DNA of 22,789 nucleotides, taken from the NCBI GenBank assembly GCA_030039005.1, contig JASHQT010000367.1, positions 1-22,789 of the forward strand, written 5' to 3'. The position numbers and the translations under genes were made by a program. The notes below the pieces were generated by a model. The model was not told the DNA's origin, ran no database searches, and saw only the letters and a list, made by a program, of their open reading frames with translations. Below are positions 10,878 through 17,692 of the stretch, piece by piece. This stretch comes from Bryobacteraceae bacterium (lineage in GTDB: Bacteria > Acidobacteriota > Terriglobia > Bryobacterales > Bryobacteraceae). The first letter of the stretch is position 1. Every line of letters starts with the position of its first letter.

Positions 10878-12530
10878 TTATCCCCGTGGCGGCGCGGTCC
10901 CGAACGCGGGAGGATGCAGCGCGGCCAGTGCGACGCGCTCGGCGCCGTGAGGATCGTCCATCACCTTGCACTCGTTGTTGAAGATCATGGTGGCGCGCTT
11001 ATCGGTCTTGAACGCGGGCCAGTTCGGAAGCCCTTTGTGATTGGGATTGCCACTGCGCGCGAAGGCGGCCCAGGCGCCGCTCATTTTGTCCTGGAGCGGA
11101 TAGCGGTCGGCGCCCGAGCCGGTCATCGACGTGGCTTCATCGACGTTGTGGAGCACGAACGGAATTTCAAGCGTGTGAAAGGCTTTCAGCTTGCCGTCGT
11201 GCACGGGCGTTTTCCAGGTGAAGTAGTACATGTAGACGGGCGCGGGCTGCTCGGACTTGCGCTCGCCTTCCAAGACGACGCGCGCGCGGAAGGCGTCGGA
11301 GGCGATGATCTGCGATAGGTCGATGTCGGTAGCCTTGGGCCGCCCCTTGCGATAAAGCTCGATCAGCTTGTCCACTTCGGCGTCGTCGGCGCGCGTGGTG
11401 CGCTTCACGGCATCGTGGAGCTCGGCGTCGTCGATGGGATCGAGCTTGGTGTTGGGGAAGAAATTCACCTCGAATTCGGTGCTGCCGATGAGCAACGGGA
11501 TATCGGCCGAGATGGCAGGCGCGGTGGGATCGAAAGGATCGCCGGGTAGCGTCTTTCCGTCCACCACGGGCGCGAGCGGCAGACCGCGCGTGGAGAGCGT
11601 GGCGGCGATCAGTTGCTCCATGGGAACCTGCTGGAGGTCGGCGACGGTTTTGGCGTTGAGCTTGTCCATGAGCGTGCGCGCGGCTTTAGTGGCCGCAGCC
11701 GCGGGGACGCCGTTCACATTTGCGCCACTCTGGATGATGGCGCGATGGAACAGGCCCTTGGCGGGCGGCATGGCGAGCAGCGTGCTGACTTTGCCGCCGC
11801 CGCCGGATTGGCCGAAGATGGTCACGTTGTTCGGATCGCCGCCGAAGTTGGCGATGTTGTCGCGCACCCATTCGAGAGCGGCGACGATATCGAGCATGCC
11901 GGCGTTGCTCGCATTGGCGTATTGCGCTCCACCGATTTCGGCGAGATACAAAAAGCCGAACGAATTGAGGCGGTGATTCACGGTGACCGTGACCACGTCG
12001 TGCCTGTGGGCCATGTTGCCGCCGTCGTACATGCTGTAGCTGCCGTTGCCGCTGGTGAAGCCGCCGCCGTGTAGCCAAACCATGACGGGGCGCTTGCGGG
12101 CGTCGCCTTGTGCACCCAGCGCGTTGGTCCAGACGTTGAGATGGAGGCAGTCCTCACTCATGCCCGTTTTGGGGATGGTGGCGGCCACTTCGGGGATCTC
12201 GGTGTGCGGGCCTTGCGGCGCTTCGGGGCCCCACTCGATGGTTTCCTTGATGCCGGTCCAGGATTCGGGTTTTTGCGGCGGCATGAAGCGATTGGCGCCG
12301 CCGGTAGGCGCGCCGTAGGGAATGCCGCGGAAGGCGAGGACCTTGTTCGATCGCAGGGCGCCGCGAATCTTGCCCGAGGTGGTGTTGGCGACGGGGCCGG
12401 GAGCGGAAGTGTCTTTGTCTTTTGCTCCGGCTGGGGCGGCGATGGCTTTGCTGAAGGCTCCGCCGAGGAGGCTGGACGCGCCGAGTGCGGCGCCGGTGAC
12501 GAAGGAGCGACGATTCACTTTAGTGGTCAT
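10878..12530 (-). CDS. Carboxylesterase type B, Tat-exported
   Basis: Secreted alpha/beta-hydrolase of 550 residues predicted to hydrolyse carboxylic esters in the periplasm or outside the cell. A twin-arginine signal is seen at the N-terminus (NRRSFVTG, residues 6-13, followed by a hydrophobic stretch ending near AIAAPAGA). Family landmarks are EDCLHLNVW (126-134), the oxyanion-hole WLHGGGF (152-158), the nucleophile elbow FGQSGGG (239-245, S242), E352 in GSTEFEVNF and H452 in AFHTLEIPF, completing the Ser-Glu-His triad. It belongs with PnbA-like esterases. A TAAAAT hexamer on the minus strand (12553-12548) lies just upstream, leaving a leader of about a dozen bases and no Shine-Dalgarno motif, so initiation may be nearly leaderless. 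Confidence 0.93.
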   Translation of the reverse strand: MTTKVNRRSFVTGAALGASSLLGGAFSKAIAAPAGAKDKDTSAPGPVANTTSGKIRGALRSNKVLAFRGIPYGAPTGGANRFMPPQKPESWTGIKETIEWGPEAPQGPHTEIPEVAATIPKTGMSEDCLHLNVWTNALGAQGDARKRPVMVWLHGGGFTSGNGSYSMYDGGNMAHRHDVVTVTVNHRLNSFGFLYLAEIGGAQYANASNAGMLDIVAALEWVRDNIANFGGDPNNVTIFGQSGGGGKVSTLLAMPPAKGLFHRAIIQSGANVNGVPAAAATKAARTLMDKLNAKTVADLQQVPMEQLIAATLSTRGLPLAPVVDGKTLPGDPFDPTAPAISADIPLLIGSTEFEVNFFPNTKLDPIDDAELHDAVKRTTRADDAEVDKLIELYRKGRPKATDIDLSQIIASDAFRARVVLEGERKSEQPAPVYMYYFTWKTPVHDGKLKAFHTLEIPFVLHNVDEATSMTGSGADRYPLQDKMSGAWAAFARSGNPNHKGLPNWPAFKTDKRATMIFNNECKVMDDPHGAERVALAALHPPAFGTAPPRG

Positions 12531-12578
12531 GGTGGGTGCCGGGGACCATTTTACCTCTGGAGGGAGTGCCTTCGGCTG

Positions 12579-12604
12579 TTGGCCATTGGCTCTTGGCTCT
12601 CGGC
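12579..12604. repeat. Short TTGGC-rich tandem repeat
   Basis: TTGGC recurs three times in 20 bases and the 7-base unit TGGCTCT is present twice in tandem (12586-12599 region), ending in a degenerate CGGC. It may be part of a dispersed intergenic element; a single copy in one window cannot show that. Confidence 0.4.
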
Positions 12605-12605
12605 A

Positions 12606-12625
12606 GGGGGAAGGGGTGGGAGGGG
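12606..12625 (+). other. G-quadruplex-type sequence
   Basis: Four G runs of 5, 4, 3 and 4 bases are separated by AA, T and A, fitting the G3+N1-7 rule with very short loops. It lies 76-95 bases upstream of the esterase start, on the strand that is template for that gene. Confidence 0.5.
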
Positions 12626-12777
12626 ATGCATGAGGTGCGGTGATTTTTATCGTGGTTTTGGGCGAAAGTTGAGCGAAAACGGCGATGAATGGAATTGAGG
12701 CAATCGCTTTTAGGAATATTACGACGTAGATTGGTTGCCGTGGTCGCGCGGTCGGAAGCGGCTGGGGGAAGGGGGAA

Positions 12778-12796
12778 TATAATTAGCGCCGGAGGG
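12778..12796 (+). promoter_or_regulatory. TATAAT box followed by GGAGGG upstream of a small ORF
   Basis: A perfect TATAAT (12778-12783) directly follows a double G tract; GGAGGG (12791-12796) lies seven bases before an ATG at 12803. No -35 match is seen. The string is a reasonable start region for a short transcript running toward, and antisense to, the gene ending at 12861. Confidence 0.35.
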
Positions 12797-12802
12797 TCAC
12801 CA

Positions 12803-12937
12803 ATGTCAAGACGGCGAGCGCGTGGGCGATGCTTCTCCCGTTGGATTGTTCATCACCGCGCTATTTTGCGATCAGATGCGGCGCGTCCTTTTCGTTTTCC
12901 TGGCAAACGAACTCGATTAAATCGGTGTCGACCATAA
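12803..12937 (+). CDS. Possible small arginine-rich ORF (44 codons)
   Basis: Starts at an ATG with a good Shine-Dalgarno-like GGAGGG and a TATAAT upstream. The predicted peptide begins MSRRRARGRCFSRW and has more than a dozen arginines, which in GC-rich DNA often reflects non-coding sequence. Its last 77 bases are antisense to the 3' end of the secreted-protein gene at 12861. I do not recognise it. It could be a real small protein, the remnant of a larger gene, or only an antisense transcript start; probability of being a translated gene is low. Confidence 0.2.
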   Translation: MSRRRARGRCFSRWIVHHRAILRSDAARPFRFPGKRTRLNRCRP

Positions 12938-13703
12938 TGTGCTGGTGCACCGCGACCGTGAATGGCTTGGTGTAGGCTTTCGGATCGTTGATGGTGACTT
13001 CGATCGCCAAGTGGCCGAAATCGGGGCGGCGATAGCGTTCGGTGATGTGGGCTTGGTCGCTCAGCGGGCTGCCTTCCACGTCCAGCCATCCCATATCGCG
13101 GAACCCCGCAGTTTCCACCACCAAAGTGTCGCCTTCCCAATGTCCGATCGAATAGCCGTACCACCAGGGATCGGCATCTTTCGAAGGCAGGGGACGCCCG
13201 TCGGTATAGATCTGTCGCTGGCCGGCGTTGGCTTCATACAAAATCACGATCTCTTGCGGAGTCTGGATCATCTTGCGCGGTTCGCCGTGATTGTGAAACT
13301 GCATGATGCCCATGGGAAGGCAGTGCGCATCGGGATTATCAATGCTGTTGGACGTCATGCGTTCGTCGTGAATCTTCTTGCCCCAAGGCGTGAACGGGAG
13401 GCCGTCGGGGAACTGTGAGCCGAGGTTCCAGAACGGACTGCGACGCGCGAAGGTCAGCAGCGCGTCGTTCGATTGGGGCGGGTTGGCGCTGGAGCGCGCA
13501 GCCACGGTCCCGCCCACCGTGCGGTCGTTCTGCCAGATGCCGGTGAGATCCGGCTTGCCGTCCGCGGTGCGAGGCGTAGGCGCGGTCATGTTCGGTTTCC
13601 CATCTGTGGTCCTGGGCACGCCGGGAGTGGGGTAGGACTCCCACTGAGCGAGAAGCACCGATGGAGCTAAAAGGAGGATTGCGGCGAAGCAAGTGCGAGG
13701 CAT
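12861..13703 (-). CDS. Secreted protein of unknown function with PRTxDGKP repeats
   Basis: Exported 280-residue protein with a signal peptide cut near LLA/QWES (residue 19/20). The mature N-terminus has two copies of one motif, PRTTDGKPNMT (30-40) and PRTADGKPDLT (44-54), the second running into GIW. I recognise this opening from many uncharacterised exported proteins of Acidobacteriota and some Proteobacteria; no activity is known to me. Later conserved-looking stretches are HCLPMGIMQFH, IVILYEANAGQRQIYTDGRPLP (split), WYGYSIGHWEGDTLVVETAGF (split) and AHITERYRRPD, suggesting a compact beta-rich fold. The ATG at 13703 has GGGAGG four bases upstream; a TTG four codons earlier is the alternative. 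Confidence 0.8.
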   Translation of the reverse strand: MPRTCFAAILLLAPSVLLAQWESYPTPGVPRTTDGKPNMTAPTPRTADGKPDLTGIWQNDRTVGGTVAARSSANPPQSNDALLTFARRSPFWNLGSQFPDGLPFTPWGKKIHDERMTSNSIDNPDAHCLPMGIMQFHNHGEPRKMIQTPQEIVILYEANAGQRQIYTDGRPLPSKDADPWWYGYSIGHWEGDTLVVETAGFRDMGWLDVEGSPLSDQAHITERYRRPDFGHLAIEVTINDPKAYTKPFTVAVHQHIMVDTDLIEFVCQENEKDAPHLIAK

Positions 13704-13826
13704 GGCGCCTCCCAAAATACGCCGTGGCGGGAGGCCGGGTCAAATGCCGCGCCGCCGGGATGCTGGAAGGTCCGACTAAGTAAAGGCGATCGACACCGGG
13801 CAGGATTTTAATACAAGATTCTGGCG

Positions 13827-14573
13827 TTACGGCAGCAGCTCGAGGGTAGCCTTACCGGCGGCGCCGCTATAGTCCAACTCCAGCCCGCGAATATTCTCGG
13901 CCTTACCGCCGTAGCGGAAAAACAGGAGGCCGGCTTGGGGCAGAGGACGGTCTCCCTGCTCCATCATCGATGTCTTTACCGTCAGTTCCATCGCGCGTTT
14001 CAGCGGAAACGGCATTTTCGGAGGCAGCGGCGGAGGGGCCGGGTTGGTGATATTGTCGTTGCCGGTCCCGCCCGTGGTCAGGCCGTTCTTGGATTTGGAG
14101 TCGTCGTCGGTTTTCGGCGGTTGCCATTCCGGATCTTTCAGCGAATGCATTACCACCTCGAAAGGCTCGCTCGGAAGCGGCGTCTTTCTGCCCGTGATGC
14201 GCAGCGTAAAATCGTCGCGCGAAAGCATCAAGTGTGCGCCGGCCGGTCCGAAGAATCCCGCTTCGACGACGATGTAATCCTCCGACGAATAGATGTGATC
14301 GGCGGTAGGAATGGAGTGCGCATCGAACTCCGCGCCGATCATGATGTCCCCCGCCTGCGCGTGCGCCTGGTACTCGGTGGCGGCCACTCGCGATGGCAAC
14401 CCCTTGACGGGCGAATCGTGAAGCTGAGGTTCGCCGGCGCTGGGGCCCTGACTATTCTGGTCGTGATTAGTTTGTTCTTGGGCCGGCAGGCCCTGCGCCT
14501 GTAAACAAAGACAGGCGGACATCAGGAGGCCGGCGATGCCCAGGCCGGTTGCCAGGGTAAAGGTAAAACGCAT
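13827..14573 (-). CDS. Secreted or lipid-anchored protein of unknown function
   Basis: 248 residues with an N-terminal hydrophobic signal (MRFTFTLATGLGIAGLLMSA). A cysteine follows at residue 21, but the -3 residue is Met, so a lipoprotein site is only possible. The region after it is Gln/Asn-rich and probably disordered. A core around AEFDAHSIPTADHIYSSEDYIVVEAGFFG (in parts, residues 80-110) and LMLSRDDFTLRITGRKTPLPSEPF looks beta-rich, followed by a proline-rich linker (NPAPPPLPPKMPFP, near 183-196) and a C-terminal beta segment (LLFFRYGGKAENIRGLELDY). I do not recognise a named family. AGGAA lies directly before the ATG. It is divergent from the PQQ dehydrogenase gene with about 64 bases between starts. 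Confidence 0.72.
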   Translation of the reverse strand: MRFTFTLATGLGIAGLLMSACLCLQAQGLPAQEQTNHDQNSQGPSAGEPQLHDSPVKGLPSRVAATEYQAHAQAGDIMIGAEFDAHSIPTADHIYSSEDYIVVEAGFFGPAGAHLMLSRDDFTLRITGRKTPLPSEPFEVVMHSLKDPEWQPPKTDDDSKSKNGLTTGGTGNDNITNPAPPPLPPKMPFPLKRAMELTVKTSMMEQGDRPLPQAGLLFFRYGGKAENIRGLELDYSGAAGKATLELLP

Positions 14574-14637
14574 TTCCTATACACCCTATCACAGCGGCAT
14601 GCAAGCCGATTCGCCACGTGATAGCATGCGTAACGGC

Positions 14638-16569
14638 ATGCGAATAATTTTACCAAGCACGATTCTCGCCGGGTGCGCGTTGCTGGTATGCTCCGCGGCG
14701 GGGGTGAGCGCGGCCGACAACAAAACGGGGCCGGTGAAGCCGGCCGCGACGGACTGGCCTTCCTACGACCACGACCCGGCCAGCACCCGCTATTCGCCCC
14801 TCACGCAGATCAACGCGAACAACGTGGCGAATCTCCAGGCGGCCTGGACCTATTCGTTGCGCAGCGGCACGCCGGCGCCGCCCCGATTCGGCGGCGGAGG
14901 GTCGGAAGAGACGCCGCTTGTGGTGAACGGCCTGATGTACATTACCGCGTCGGAGCGCGTTGTGGCGCTGGATTCGTCGACCGGCAAGGAGGTGTGGAGC
15001 TACACGGTCAGCGGCGCGCGGCCATCCACGCGCGGCGTGGCCTATTGGCCCGGCGACAAGGAGAACCCGCCCCGCATTCTGTTTACCGCCGGACGCAACT
15101 TGATCGCGCTGAACGCCAACACCGGCAAGCTTGATCCGGGATTCGGCAAAGAAGGCATGGTCGATATGGTGATCGGCTATAACGGCGTGCCCACGGTGTT
15201 TCGCAACGTGGTTACCGTCGGTGCGGCGGTTCTCGAGGTTCCCGTCGGCCCGCCTGGCGATACGCGTGCTTATGATGTTCGCACCGGGGCGAAGCTGTGG
15301 ACCTTTCACACCGTGCCGGGACCGGGCGAAGTGGGCCATGAGACCTGGCTGAATGACGGCTGGAAGGACCGTTCCGGAACCAACGTCTGGGCCTGGCCTA
15401 TGACGGCCGACGCGCAGCGCGGCATCCTTTATATGACCATCGACGGGCCAGCTTCCAACTACTACGGGGGCGACCGGCCAGGCGCGAATCTTTTCGGCAA
15501 CAGCCTGGTCGCGGTGGATGCCGAGACCGGAAAGATGAAGTGGTATTTCCAGACGGTCCACCACGATTTGTGGGATTACGATAATCCACCCGCGGCCGTG
15601 CTTTTAGACATCAATGTTAACGGCAAGAAGATCCCCGCGATCGCCGACATCGGCAAAACGGGATGGATGTTCATCTTGAATCGCGAGACTGGAAAACCGG
15701 TGTTCGGCGTGGAAGAACGCAAAGTTGCGGCGGGTGATGTGCCGGGCGAATGGTATTCGCCCACGCAGCCGTTCCCCGTGAAGCCGCCGCCGCTGGCGCG
15801 CATGGACTACAAACCTGAGGATCTGGTGACGGCCGCGGACACCACGCCCGAACACGCCGCCGCTTGCAAGGAGCTGGTGGAGAGAAGCGGCGGATTTTAC
15901 AACGCGGGTCCGTTCACGCCGTTTTTGTATCACGAAGAAGGCAAGCCGCCGAAGTCGAGCATCATTTTCCCGGGCGCCACCGGCGGCACCAATTGGGGCG
16001 GCATGGCCGTGGATCCGAAAGACGGGTACATTTTCGTTTACACGCAGGACCAAGGGCAGGTGGGCTGGACGGAGAAGAAACGTCCGGGTGTCGAATATTC
16101 TTTCGACGAGCAGGGCTCGAAGCTGGAATATACGCGGTCGGCCGTGGACAATCCGCCGGGGCCGTTTCATACTTTCAGCGCGCCGGTTAAGCCGGGCGAT
16201 CGCGCCGCCGGCACTTGGCCTTGCCAGAAACCACCGTGGGGTCATATGACCGCAGTGAATGCCAATACCGGCGAGTTCGCTTGGCGGATTCCGTTCGGAG
16301 TTACCGAGGCGTTGGGGCCCGAGCGGCAGAACACGGGGAGGGCCGGAGGATTCGCGGGACCGACGGCGACCGCGGGCGGCCTGGTATTCGCGGGCATCGT
16401 GAACGACGATTATTTCCGCGCGCTCGATTCCAAGACCGGCAAGGAGCTGTGGCGAGCGAAGCTGGATTCCAGCGGGAACGCCGATCCGATGACCTACGAA
16501 GGCAAGAACGGCAAGCAGTACGTGGCCATTGTTGCGGGCATGACGCTGCACGTCTTCACGCTGCCATAG
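14638..16569 (+). CDS. PQQ-dependent dehydrogenase (quinoprotein), periplasmic
   Basis: Exported eight-bladed propeller enzyme of about 643 residues that oxidises an alcohol or sugar with pyrroloquinoline quinone and passes electrons to the respiratory chain. A signal peptide (MRIILPSTILAGCALLVCSA, cut near GVSA/A) precedes DWPSYDHDPASTRYSPLTQI, the usual opening. Diagnostic stretches are ETWLNDGW, GTNVWAWPMTAD, GPASNYYGGDRPG, FQTVHHDLWDYDNPPA, GATGGTNWGGMAVDP and the final KTGKELWRAKLDSSGNADPMTY (in parts). The vicinal Cys pair of methanol dehydrogenase and a C-terminal cytochrome c domain are absent; it is closest to soluble relatives of glucose dehydrogenase lacking the membrane anchor. 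No PQQ synthesis genes are nearby. Starts at 14626, 14599 or 14536 are possible; none has a good ribosome binding site. Confidence 0.88.
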   Translation: MRIILPSTILAGCALLVCSAAGVSAADNKTGPVKPAATDWPSYDHDPASTRYSPLTQINANNVANLQAAWTYSLRSGTPAPPRFGGGGSEETPLVVNGLMYITASERVVALDSSTGKEVWSYTVSGARPSTRGVAYWPGDKENPPRILFTAGRNLIALNANTGKLDPGFGKEGMVDMVIGYNGVPTVFRNVVTVGAAVLEVPVGPPGDTRAYDVRTGAKLWTFHTVPGPGEVGHETWLNDGWKDRSGTNVWAWPMTADAQRGILYMTIDGPASNYYGGDRPGANLFGNSLVAVDAETGKMKWYFQTVHHDLWDYDNPPAAVLLDINVNGKKIPAIADIGKTGWMFILNRETGKPVFGVEERKVAAGDVPGEWYSPTQPFPVKPPPLARMDYKPEDLVTAADTTPEHAAACKELVERSGGFYNAGPFTPFLYHEEGKPPKSSIIFPGATGGTNWGGMAVDPKDGYIFVYTQDQGQVGWTEKKRPGVEYSFDEQGSKLEYTRSAVDNPPGPFHTFSAPVKPGDRAAGTWPCQKPPWGHMTAVNANTGEFAWRIPFGVTEALGPERQNTGRAGGFAGPTATAGGLVFAGIVNDDYFRALDSKTGKELWRAKLDSSGNADPMTYEGKNGKQYVAIVAGMTLHVFTLP

Positions 16570-16593
16570 ACCCGGCGTTCGACAACCGGCGCG

Positions 16594-17298
16594 CTAGTAG
16601 TGCGTCGGAGGCGGGGGAAATGTCGCCACCGGGATTCCATTGCTGAGATAACGGCGGACATTGCCGTCCTGAAACAGCGCGTAACCGTAACGCGTTTCCA
16701 GATACAGCGCCTCACCCTGGCGCTGGATCTTCGTGATCGCGAATTCCAAGGGATAAAAGCGCGCGGCATGCGTGTTTCGATCCCAGCGAACCAGGCCGCC
16801 GGGTTCCGTCGAGATATCTTCAATGAAGCGGTCGAGGCCCAGCCAGACGGAGTCCGGTTCCACGAAAATCGCGCTTACTTCCCAGGGCGCGACCTCGGGC
16901 GGCGAGAACAGCGTGTATTGGCGCGTGGAAGTATCGAAATAGCCGAACGCGCCGACGCCGGTATCGCCTTCGCCATCGTAGTAGTTGTTGCCGAACCAGA
17001 TCCTGTCTCCTTCGATCTGGTGCGGGCCGATCACTTCCTGGCGCGAGTAGGTAGCGGCCGCGATCGAATTGGTTCGCTGCTCGTTGGGCCGCAAGCGCTT
17101 ATATTGGTCGTAGGTGCTTTGGGGCAGCGGATAAAGCTTTGTGCCGCCGGAGGGGAGCATTTCTTCGATGCCGTGCGAGCGCATTCCGAAATCGTCCTTG
17201 CTCTGCTCGAGTTGAAACCGGCCAGCTTGCCCGAAGGCTAGCAGAGGAACCGCGGCTAGAAGCGATAGGGAGACGTGGTTCAAATTCCAGCTTGACAC
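16594..17298 (-). CDS. Small secreted protein with two propeller-like blades
   Basis: About 234 residues with a signal peptide (MSSWNLNHVSLSLLAAVPLL..., cut near FGQA/GRF). Two similar stretches are visible in the second half: RIWFGNNYYDGEGDTGVGAF-GYFDTSTRQYTLF and SVWLGLDRFIEDISTEPGGL-VRWDRNTHAARFYPL, each with xWxG, a glycine and a DxxT turn, as in blades of streptogramin-lyase or two-component-regulator propellers. Two blades cannot close a propeller, so it may be a fragment fold or need oligomerisation. Function unknown. The start is uncertain: GTG at 17298 is used, TTG at 17328 or 17283 are alternatives, and none has a good Shine-Dalgarno. Its 5' end overlaps the promoter of the divergent PadR operon, so the two may be co-regulated. 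Confidence 0.65.
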   Translation of the reverse strand: MSSWNLNHVSLSLLAAVPLLAFGQAGRFQLEQSKDDFGMRSHGIEEMLPSGGTKLYPLPQSTYDQYKRLRPNEQRTNSIAAATYSRQEVIGPHQIEGDRIWFGNNYYDGEGDTGVGAFGYFDTSTRQYTLFSPPEVAPWEVSAIFVEPDSVWLGLDRFIEDISTEPGGLVRWDRNTHAARFYPLEFAITKIQRQGEALYLETRYGYALFQDGNVRRYLSNGIPVATFPPPPTHY

Positions 17299-17320
17299 CG
17301 GCGAAGGTTGCGCGCATACT
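17292..17320 (+). promoter_or_regulatory. Sigma-70-type promoter of the PadR-permease operon
   Basis: A perfect TTGACA (17292-17297) and CATACT (17315-17320, four of six consensus positions) are separated by exactly 17 bases. The expected transcription start is about 17327, inside the first copy of the direct repeat, 24 bases before the PadR ATG. Confidence 0.65.
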
Positions 17321-17321
17321 C

Positions 17322-17350
17322 CTATCAAGCGTCTCTGCTATCAAGCGTCT
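17322..17350. repeat. Perfect 13-bp direct repeat in the PadR leader, possible operator
   Basis: CTATCAAGCGTCT occurs at 17322-17334 and again at 17338-17350, with a period of 16 bases, the second copy abutting the PadR ATG. No Shine-Dalgarno motif is present there. Position between promoter and start codon suits an autoregulatory operator; PadR proteins more often bind dyad sites, so a simple local duplication is the alternative. Confidence 0.6.
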
Positions 17351-17692
17351 ATGGGAACGAAGAAGCCCGAACAGGGTGAATTGGTCCAGGGCACCCTGGA
17401 CATGCTGATCCTGAAAACGCTCACGCGCGGTCCGCAGCACGGCTACGGGATCGCGCAAAGCATCCGGCAGGCGTCGGAGGAGGTGCTGCGGGTGGAGGAA
17501 GGTTCGCTTTATCCGGCGCTGCATCGTCTGGAATTGGACGGTTGGATCGATGCCGAGTGGGGCATATCGGCGAACAACCGCCGCGCCAAGTTTTATCGGC
17601 TGACGGCGCGGGGCCGGAAGGAACTGGTCAAGGAAGCGGACAATTGGGGACGGCTGGCGCGGGCCATCGCGCAAGTAATGGAGACGGCATGA
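17351..17692 (+). CDS. PadR-family transcriptional regulator
   Basis: Cytoplasmic winged-helix regulator of 113 residues. The sequence runs QGTLDMLILKTLTRGPQHGYG (residues 14-34, in parts), then VEEGSLYPALHRLELDGWI and NNRRAKFYRLTARGRKEL, the complete PadR domain with the wing in RRAKFY and a short dimerisation helix at the C-terminus. This compact form is the one repeatedly found in Acidobacteriota just upstream of duplicated orphan permeases. Its stop overlaps the permease start as ATGA (17689-17692), so the two are translationally coupled, and the regulator probably represses its own operon in the absence of an unknown ligand. Confidence 0.93.
   Translation: MGTKKPEQGELVQGTLDMLILKTLTRGPQHGYGIAQSIRQASEEVLRVEEGSLYPALHRLELDGWIDAEWGISANNRRAKFYRLTARGRKELVKEADNWGRLARAIAQVMETA

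Larger units (their letters stand above)
12531..12860. other. 330-base intergenic region with repeat, G tract and small-ORF signals
   Basis: No family-recognisable gene is present. From left to right it holds the likely esterase promoter (minus, 12548-12553), a TTGGC-rich short tandem repeat (12579-12604), a run of four G tracts (12606-12625), a second GGGGGAAGGGGG at 12764-12775, and TATAAT/GGAGGG/ATG signals leading into a 44-codon frame at 12803. The other bases show nothing I can assign. Confidence 0.6.

Noticed and set aside
14665..14676. LAGC lipobox-like motif near the start of the PQQ dehydrogenase
   Set aside because: The hydrophobic stretch continues past the Cys and ends in GVSAA, a standard signal peptidase I site; lipidation would leave a hydrophobic N-terminus.
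14650..16551. Two long minus-strand frames (about 304 and 315 codons) over the PQQ dehydrogenase
   Set aside because: Shadow frames of a gene whose + strand translation holds all quinoprotein motifs.
17099..17317. ATG with adjacent AGGAG on the minus strand at 17317, in a different frame from the two-blade protein
   Set aside because: Only one base separates AGGAG from ATG, too close for initiation, and the frame gives no signal peptide or domain. A frameshift joining it to the gene is not needed because the gene has its own signal-peptide start.
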